The notes beneath the pieces were generated by a model. The model saw only the letters and a program-made list of their open reading frames with translations, did no database searches and was not told the origin of the DNA. Below are positions 57,375-64,000 of a stretch of DNA of 64,000 nucleotides, piece by piece; the first letter of the stretch is position 1, and the number at the start of each line of letters is the position of its first letter. The position numbers and the translations under genes were made by a program. Origin of the DNA: Anthoceros angustus (Eukaryota; Streptophyta; Anthocerotopsida; Anthocerotales; Anthocerotaceae); NCBI GenBank assembly GCA_010909165.1, contig MU008193.1, forward strand, positions 482,376 to 546,375, in the 5' to 3' direction.

Positions 57375-57933
57375 CAGGATTGCGTCTCCCTCCCACCCCG
57401 AGCCTCGGCCCGGCATTCATCTTGCCACCAATTTCTTTTCCTCGAACACGGCAACGATAGGAGGCATCCTCTTCACGTTCAAAAGCTTGGCCGCGCCTTC
57501 ACTCTACGGAATCTTCAAAGTTTAGGATCTTCTCTTCAAAGTTCAAAGCTCTGGGCAACGCTTTGCTTTGATGTACCGTTTCTACATTTTCACCAGTCAC
57601 TACATTTGTCCCAATGTATTGTTTCCTTCAAACCGCTTTCCGATGAAAACGTATGTATTGTTTCCTTCAAACCGCTTTCCGATGAAAACGTATGTATTGT
57701 TTCCTTCAAACCGCTTTCCGATGAAAACGTCATAATGCTCACCGAGGGTAAGCTCCACCGTTCACTGCTTGCCTCGCAATGCAATGTGCAAAAGACAGCG
57801 CTCTACGACCCTTTAACTTGATTTTTAACCTGTACCTACTACGTAGGTACATCCCAGGCAACAGGTTCATAACGGGGGAACGGGAGAAGCAAATCGATAG
57901 AGACACTACACAAATGTGAAAAGTTTGCGCATC
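57375..57933. other. Convergent 3' region of NdhS and photolyase
   Basis: This stretch contains a three-copy 39-bp repeat (separate entry) and otherwise ordinary sequence. No gene is called. Confidence 0.55.
57615..57730. repeat. 39-bp tandem repeat, three identical copies
   Basis: Units begin at 57615, 57654 and 57693, each TGTATTGTTTCCTTCAAACC followed by GCTTTCCGATGAAAACGTA. The last unit differs only at its end. The length is a multiple of three, so frames stay open on both strands. The position between convergent stop codons makes UTR sequence more likely than coding. Confidence 0.95.
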
Positions 57934-60588
57934 CTATCCAACTTGTTTCACGGGATCATAAGCGTTAGAACCCTTCTTCGTGGGCTTGAAATACGAATCA
58001 ATTCCAGAAGCAGCCTTTTCAGCCCCCGCATTCTTTTCCTCAACACCCGGACCTCCCTTAAGCTTGATCTGCTTCGTCAGCCTCTTCACATATGCTATAT
58101 AGCCGTCCACATTGAACTTCCGTTTGCAACCGGCATAGTTCATATACCGAATTTTCCCAAAAATGGGACGTTCTCCCCATCCCTGAGAGACCTGGGAGCT
58201 TAGTCAGCAATGTATCCTTGACATTGCCATGGGAAATGTAACACCACTAAAGCTTTCAAGCTCGGGTTCCTTGAGGGTAGATTACCTGGTCGTGAACACC
58301 ACAGATTGACCACATACATCCAACATAACCATTGGGATCCCGGCCATCCAACTCATACTGAACACAATGCCACGGAATGCAGGTGAATTCTTCCTAATCT
58401 TTTTAGAATCAACAAATTGCTTTTCGTCCTGAGATTCTGCAAACCTTGTCATTGAGATAAATGGCAATTGCTAAGGCCTCTTCTGGGGCTGTAGTCCACT
58501 CAAGAATCTTCTTCGCCCAGTACATCCTGAAATAGTCAACAGCCGTACAAAGTTTGTGCCTCAAGACTGTTGAGACAAGAAATACTGTAAAATGAAGAAC
58601 TGGGAGCTCACCTCATGAAACCATGCATCTTTCCATAATGCACCATCTCCAACTGTGCTGCATTCCACAGCTGCAAATTTGTTGAAACACAACATTGGCC
58701 AGAAATCATCAGCCATTGCAACTTACAGCAGTGGAAACACCACTACAGGCACTAGTAGAGTCTTCTGATTACAAATCATTTCAAGCACCAGACGCCCATC
58801 CCCAGGACCAAGACTCGAGTACAACAGGACATACCTCATCTTTTGTCTGTGCCTTCTCCAGCTGCTCCCGGCTGCAACACAGTGCGTGAGTAGCAAAAGG
58901 TGCGAAGTGAATTCAGAGCAAGAGACCTGCCAAACTCAAAGCAACGACAGGGCCCTGATCGAAGTCATACGTGTACAGGTGCTCCCGTTTATCTCCTGCG
59001 TGGTCCATCAGAGTCTTTCGAGCCCAATCCCAGGCCCCGTTCAAGCTGTCATAGGCTGGCTGATAGAAGCAATAATTTTCGGCGAGTTCTCTCCTGATCA
59101 CTAGTTCTTCTAAGAACGAGTCTGCAGGCTGAGTCGACACATATATCAGCTGCTGCAGACTACAGCATACAAACAGTGTCCAGTGTCAAACCAACCACAA
59201 TTTTTGTAACCAGGTGGGAGTCTCAGCATAAAATGTTTTCCACCAGGTTAACAAACCGTTCGGAAAGATAACGCAGATTTGAAAAATCACATCATAGACT
59301 CCCAGCACAGAAGAATCATAAGAGCGGCAGGGAAAAAGCCCCATAATATTTTCCACAGTACCTTGGGATAGGTATTCCTGACTTTGCGAGCCTCAAAAGC
59401 ACACCGTTGTGCAGCAATGTGCCCATAGTGCAGATAGGGAGACAGTCCAGAAAGACTTGAAGGTTTGTTGGGATCATTGCGCTGCTCGTAGTTCTTAATC
59501 CGAACTGTGAGAAACCCATTGTTAGGACCTAGAAGCACCTCCCTTGCGGCATCCTCCCCAGGTTCAGACCAATCAACCTCTGGCACCTCAGCACCCTTCC
59601 TAGATGATGAAACAGTGTCAATACCTCATGCTCACGACAACACAAATTACCTGCATGCCACATGAGAACTGCATCACACTGACTATCACGCCATATTGAA
59701 AGACGGGCCAACCTGAGCACATCTTCAAGCAGCTCGTCCCACTTGATGACTGAGGGAGGCTGTCGAGCCCAGGGATTGTTAGGCTTGTGCAGCTCAGGGA
59801 AGTCGAGCAGATATTCAGGAAGCAGTTTCTGAATCTTCCCTCTGATTGTGCGGGCACTGTATTCCAACTTGTCAGACGCCAGCCACACTGGTACCACATT
59901 ATGAGCATCCACTTCCTGCACAGTGATGCCCGGCGACACCGCCTTGCAGATACCTTCCCTCCAGACCCGGCCTATTCTAAGAGGAGAGAAATCCATGACC
60001 AGAAGCGAGGCGCCGCAGTCACTCAAGAAGCGAGGGACAGTCTCCTCTGCCTTGCCCTGCGCGCACGAAACGGGCCAACATGAGGCAGATGAAGCTACAA
60101 GGCCGCAGTGAAGACAGCAGCAACCACGAACCCCAACGCGACGGACCTTGAGGCATTCACCATCAGAAGAGACTTGCCCTGAACAAGAAGAACGGAATGT
60201 CGAGATTCTTCAAGTTCTTCTCCATCACCCGCAGCCCCCGCAACAAAAAGCCGAAATGGCGGGCCTTCGCATGCAGAAAGCTATCCACCAGATTGAACAC
60301 CACCGCAAGCGGCACACCCCGAGCCTCTGCCTGTTCCGCAGCGTGCAACAAGGCCCAATTGTCGCAGGACCTCTGGTCCCTGGACACCCAGTACACAACG
60401 GGCCCGCGCAGGCTGCCATCCCCGCTCTTGAGAGTTCGCACACGGCGTGCGTCCACCCCCTTGGCGACGCCGCCCGGCTGCGCGTTCAGCTCGTCGAAGC
60501 GCGGCTCCTCCTCATCGTCCGACACCGCCTTCTTGGATTTCTTGGCCTTGGCGGGCGGACCAGTTGCTGGCTTCCTCTTAGGAGCCAT
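57934..60588 (-). CDS. PHR1: Class II CPD photolyase
   Basis: This is a light-driven FAD enzyme that splits cyclobutane pyrimidine dimers. Nine exons (complement) join in phase: 60178-60588, 59713-60056, 59362-59599, 58971-59128, 58835-58871, 58612-58670, 58445-58526, 58286-58357 and 57934-58182 (549 residues). [10 protein letters not shown] plus KAKKSKK suggests a nuclear signal. The antenna domain has [20 protein letters not shown]. The FAD domain has [64 protein letters not shown] in pieces, and [22 protein letters not shown]. The C-terminal [22 protein letters not shown] block is typical of the class. Intron 1 begins with GC (AGG/GCAAGT); no GT donor fits the frame. Confidence 0.95.
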
Positions 60589-61008
60589 GCCAGGCGATGA
60601 ACAGCTGGCTAGTCGATCAGAGAAGCGTGTCCTCCACAGTCCGGACGTACATCCTGACGGCAGAAGCGAGACAGGCGGCAGCCAGCGGACAACGGCAACC
60701 TGCATGTGGGAGCGGCGAGAAAGAAATGAAATCCGTTAGGGTTATGAGAAGGTGTTTCGCGTCCCAATGCTCGTGCCATAGATTTTGCGTAAGTATGTAC
60801 ATACATACGTACCTAGGTACAAGAAGAATAGTCCACATGGACGGAACAACTTGTACCATGGTGTGCCTAACCTACTTGCACCAAGGGCATCCACTCCCTC
60901 CAGGCACCCCATCTACGTACCGATCTAAGCGCTGGACGCTTAACAATGGTGTTCTTATAAAATGTTTGTCCACTTAGCCTAAGCCGTTTTTGGACACACG
61001 TATGATAT
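60589..61008. other. Photolyase upstream region with no gene seen
   Basis: This is the likely promoter and leader of the photolyase gene. Nothing else is recognised. Confidence 0.5.
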
Positions 61009-61455
61009 ACAGGGTGTCATTTTGACCCCGTCCCAAGCTCGGTCTCGGTCCCGGCATGTGTTAAAAAAAACATGGAACCGGAGGTTCTTCAAGAGTCCGG
61101 TCCTCACCCTCGGTTCCCTATTACCCTTGGGGACCGAAGGTTCATAAAAGGTTCGGTTTAAAATTAATAAATTACTTAATTTTATATCTAAGGATTTATA
61201 TTTATTATGGACACATGGATATCTTATCATGGACGCAATTTACAGTCTGCCGGTTGGGCTGCAGTCTGCGGACTCCGCAGTCTGCAGTCTTTTATATTAT
61301 TATTTATAAATTATTTATTTAATATTTATTATATTTAATGACCATGGGTCGCAAAAAGGCACGGTCCCTGCTCGGTCCGGGACCGAGCGTAGCCAGGCTA
61401 GGCGGTCCCGGGGACTGAGCTAGTACTCGGTCAAAATGTATACCATTGGTATACA
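61009..61455. mobile_element. Candidate MITE (hAT-like ends)
   Basis: The left end CAGGGTGTCATTTTGACC and the right end, read on the other strand as CAATGGTATACATTTTGACC, share CATTTTGACC. Beyond it, both sides are GGTCCCGG/CCGGGACC-rich, so the inverted similarity continues loosely for about 60 bp. The 300-bp middle is AT-rich with an internal inverted GCAGTCTGCGGACTCCGCAG region. It has no coding capacity. CAGGG-type ends suggest hAT, but an 8-bp target duplication is not clear. Confidence 0.45.
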
Positions 61456-61923
61456 CAGACGGTTCGAATCTGGCTGCCGTGTTTCCACGACAGACGTACC
61501 GACATTCATGCTGAGCGAGCAGGGGGTCGTCGTGACAGGGCCCAATGGCCCGTGTTTGGAGGACGAGACATGAGCCCCCCGGTTTGAGTGGTAAATTATA
61601 AGACAGTAGCGAAAGAGTAGGTAAGGAGGTAAGTGGAGAGCGCAAGAGCCCGACACAAGCTACAGAAAAGTGCGGTGGTCAGAAGCTATTATCGGATGTG
61701 AAGAACCAGGTGATGGAGGAAAAGTCGGCCGAAAAAATGTCACCCTGCCGAGCAGAAGCAGCCACGGTAGGCAAGGGCCTTCCGCCTCTGGTGGAGATGA
61801 ATTGAGCTGATGTGGCCGCCCCCAACAATCTGAAAGCACAGATTGGGTGAGTTAGAGCCCTAGGTAGACAAACGATTCTCGTTAGAGGCAGAGGAAAAAG
61901 TGCCTGAAGGGAGGTGGTGAAGC
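61456..61923. other. Intergenic region with no gene seen
   Basis: This contains an isolated B-box-like GGTTCGAATCTGG near 61474 without a foldable tRNA. The right part is probably the 3' UTR of the secreted-protein gene. Confidence 0.45.
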
Positions 61924-63016
61924 TTACGAAGAGCCGGAGAAGGCGTGGATGCGGTAGAGCTGCCAGGGCCAATCCCGCGGACCGAGAGAGTAGGAGGCCA
62001 CCAGTTGTCCCTCCGCCTTCCAGCCGAAGGGCCCGGAAACGGTCCAGGTGATGGAGGCAGAGCGAATGGTGATGGAGCCCAGGTGCGTGCCGCCGGGGAG
62101 GTCGAACAGGGCTCCTGCTCCCGCCGTGAATTCCCAGCTGCCCTGGTTGAAGGTCCAGTTGGTGAAGCCGGCGGCGAAGACGGCCTGCAAGAAGCGCGAG
62201 TCACGGGACACCTCCACCGGCAGGCCGATGGTGGCGGGGGGCAGCGGGTCCTGCGTGAAGAGGGTGTAGGTGGCCTGGAAGGGCACCACCACCGTCTCGG
62301 AGGCCTTGCAGGTCCGGTTGGGGTGCGCTCCTCCGGTGCCGTTGGCCAGGACGTAGGAGTAGGAGCCGAAGGAGGTGAGGAAGTTGTGGAACGTGATCTG
62401 GACGAGCTGGCTGGGGATGCTGTCGGGATCCGTGTTGTTGACGAAATACACCACCTCTCCTGCGGGCATTGAAGGCGAGCAAGAGCATGAGGCACATCAC
62501 TGGGGCCCGGGCCCGGGCCCGAGGGAATTCCGTGTCTGCGCGTGCGTACCTGAGACGACGACGTACACCTGCCCCGATTCCACCAGGTCCTCCGCGGTGT
62601 TGAGGATGGACCACTGGCCCGTGATGTTGACGCTGGTGTCGTTGTAGGCGTAGGTGTAGTTCCCTAGCAGTGCGGAGGTGTTGTGCGCATCCACCAAGAG
62701 TGCGAAGGAGCTGATCAAATCCCAGTGGCCGTGGAGGCAGCGGAACGTGCGGGAAGCGGCGCGCGTGACCGTCACCAGAGCCACACTGCAGCAACGCACG
62801 TCCAAACAAAGCAGCCTCAGCGAGGGCCGCGGTGAGAGTCCAGGCCAGGAGCAGCTGCCTGGCAGCACATTGCAGTGCGCACCTGTTTCCCACGGGAGGC
62901 GTGATGTCCGTGAGGTTGAGCGGGGGGGACTGGGACTGGGACTGGGACTGGCCCTGGCCCTGGCCCTGGGCGAGGGCCAGCATAGTCGCGAGCAAGAGCA
63001 GGGCCTTGAGCTTCAT
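61924..63016 (-). CDS. Unrecognised secreted glycoprotein
   Basis: I do not recognise the family. Three exons (complement), 62883-63016, 62550-62785 and 61924-62459, join in phase to 301 residues. The start MKLKALLLLATMLALAQG is a clear signal peptide, followed by a GQ/SQ repeat. At least eight N-glycosylation sequons are visible (among them NLT, NTS, NYT, NDT, NIT, NNT, NGT, NRT, NWT). Few cysteines and many aromatic and Ser/Thr residues suggest a beta-rich extracellular domain (YAYNDTSVNITGQWSIL, EVVYFVNNTDPDSIPSQLVQ, GTHLGSITIRSASITWTVSG). There is no membrane anchor. A stop TAA at 61924 coincides with a GTAAG donor, so a further 3' exon cannot be excluded. Confidence 0.7.
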
Positions 63017-63325
63017 CCTGCTACCACTGTTTCCCGTGAACGTGGCTTCCCAATCCAGCGCTACCGCGCGCCTGCCTCTGGAGATGATCCTCCTTCGAGC
63101 AAACTTGAAGCCAGAAGCTGAAGCTGAATTGCGCAAGGCAAGGGAATGTGGATGAATCGATAACCCGTGTTCCGTCTGCCTCTTCCCGATTGCAATGCGC
63201 GTAATCATGCCCTAGCGCAATGAGGCCCGCAGCAGGCGTATTTGCAGGCAGCGATGCACGCGGCGCTGCAATGCGGGAGGTGAAAGCAGCAGGCGCCAGG
63301 TCAAGGAAAAAACGACACCATACTG

Positions 63326-63420
63326 TAGGCTAGGCTAGGCTAGGCTTGGCTAGGCTAGGCTAGGCTAGGCTAGGCTAGGCTAGGCTAGGCTAGGCTAGGC
63401 TAGGCTAGGCTAGGCTAGGC
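63326..63420. repeat. (TAGGC)n microsatellite, about 19 units
   Basis: A pentamer array with one TTGGC variant. Related pentamers (GGGCT) occur at 31892-31920 and 29143-29160. Confidence 0.97.
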
Positions 63421-64000
63421 GTTAACAATGTCTCTCCAGCCCTGGGTCCATTCGTGCGCAGGCGCAGAGCGGGCAGCCGTTTGCCCTGCCCGTCCGTCAA
63501 GAAACATCGTTCACATGAATAACGGCACCAAACCAAATTTCCAAATCCAGCAAATATGACAAATAATGTATGTACTTTCCACAAAGCTGTGGGGCCTGCG
63601 CCTACGGCCTGCCTAGCGGGCGGGCCCCGCGGCTCCGCCGGAGCCGGAGGCGGAGCCTGACCGGCCACCGACTACGCCGGACCTTCCCTGGACCCAAACC
63701 GTAGGCGTAGGCTATGTAAGCATGTTGTTGTCCAGCGACCCCAGTGCCAGCGGGGCAGCGTGGCACCACCCGAACCCGGACCCGAACCCGGTCCCTCGAA
63801 ACCCATCGTGGAATACCCTTTCTCTACCCTGTACAGTTCATACATACACTGTACCTATTTTTGTTGTGTAGGTACCGGCGGGTTGACCTGCTTGGCTGCT
63901 CCTTTCCCAATTCCCAATTCCCAATTCCCAACTCCCAACTCCCAATTCCCAACGCTAAATTATGAACGTGACCGTCCCGTGGAGCTATGAGTAGCGCCAT
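63421..64000. other. Intergenic region with short repeats; no gene seen
   Basis: 63620-63660 holds a GC-rich inverted repeat (GGCTCCGCCGGAGCC and neighbouring GGCGGAGCC). 63905-63955 holds seven-base TTCCCAA/CTCCCAA repeats. Frames here are repeat translations. Confidence 0.6.

Noticed and set aside
61400-61490. tRNA gene suggested by GGTTCGAATCTGG
   Set aside because: No pairing acceptor stem or D-arm can be placed upstream. Only an isolated B-box-like word is present.
62201-63208. Minus-strand frame of 335 codons overlapping the secreted-protein gene
   Set aside because: It shares the signal-peptide exon but then reads through introns in a His/Arg-rich frame. The spliced three-exon model has phase-consistent joins.
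63905-63955. Telomere-like TTCCCAA repeats
   Set aside because: Plant telomeres are TTTAGGG. This short, imperfect array near ordinary sequence is a simple repeat.
1-64000. CRISPR arrays, bacterial operons or ribosome-binding sites
   Set aside because: The genes are intron-split and of plant type. No regularly spaced repeat with unique spacers was found; all tandem repeats are contiguous.

Overview
This is nuclear DNA from a streptophyte, meaning a charophyte alga or an early-diverging land plant. The evidence is a chloroplast NDH-complex subunit (NdhS), a plant-type mitochondrial uL23m, a class II CPD photolyase, a SYP5-like SNARE and two aquaporins with the NPARC and GGC hallmarks of the plant XIP subfamily. 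All genes are split by short introns (mostly about 70-120 bp) with plant-like borders, and nearly all exon joins proposed here were checked for phase. The species cannot be named from the sequence alone.

Layout. 1-15973 is a degenerate Ty3/gypsy retrotransposon on the minus strand. Its gag-protease-RT-RNase H-integrase core lies at 2071-7590. Its 5' LTR appears to run 7591-15973, about 8.4 kb, and is built from internally repeated blocks. The window opens inside the matching 3' LTR. 16951-36230 is gene territory: dihydroorotase with a 630-bp in-frame tandem duplication, thymidine kinase, PP2A B'' regulatory subunit (minus), an ENY2/SUS1 homologue (minus), an acidic LEA-like gene, XIP-like aquaporin 1, and the C-terminal half of a SYP5-like SNARE (minus).

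36560-41750 is a sharply AT-rich island. It carries a broken second thymidine kinase joined to Copia protease-integrase sequence, with the joint region tandemly duplicated. 41790-47250 holds the C-terminal end of a non-LTR reverse transcriptase and a 4.7-kb stretch related to the giant LTR. A GC-rich minisatellite and compound palindromes lie inside that stretch.

47897-63016 is gene-dense again: XIP-like aquaporin 2 (minus), uL23m (minus), a UPF0020-type RNA methyltransferase (plus), a histidine-phosphatase (phosphoglycerate-mutase-like) protein (minus), an MnmM/YtqB-like methyltransferase (minus), NdhS (plus), class II photolyase (minus) and an unrecognised secreted glycoprotein (minus). Many neighbours are convergent with short gaps, and at least one pair (uL23m/methyltransferase) is divergent over only 271 bp. 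The genes are unrelated housekeeping, organelle and membrane functions rather than a pathway cluster. The one obvious related pair is the two aquaporins, which face each other across the transposon block.
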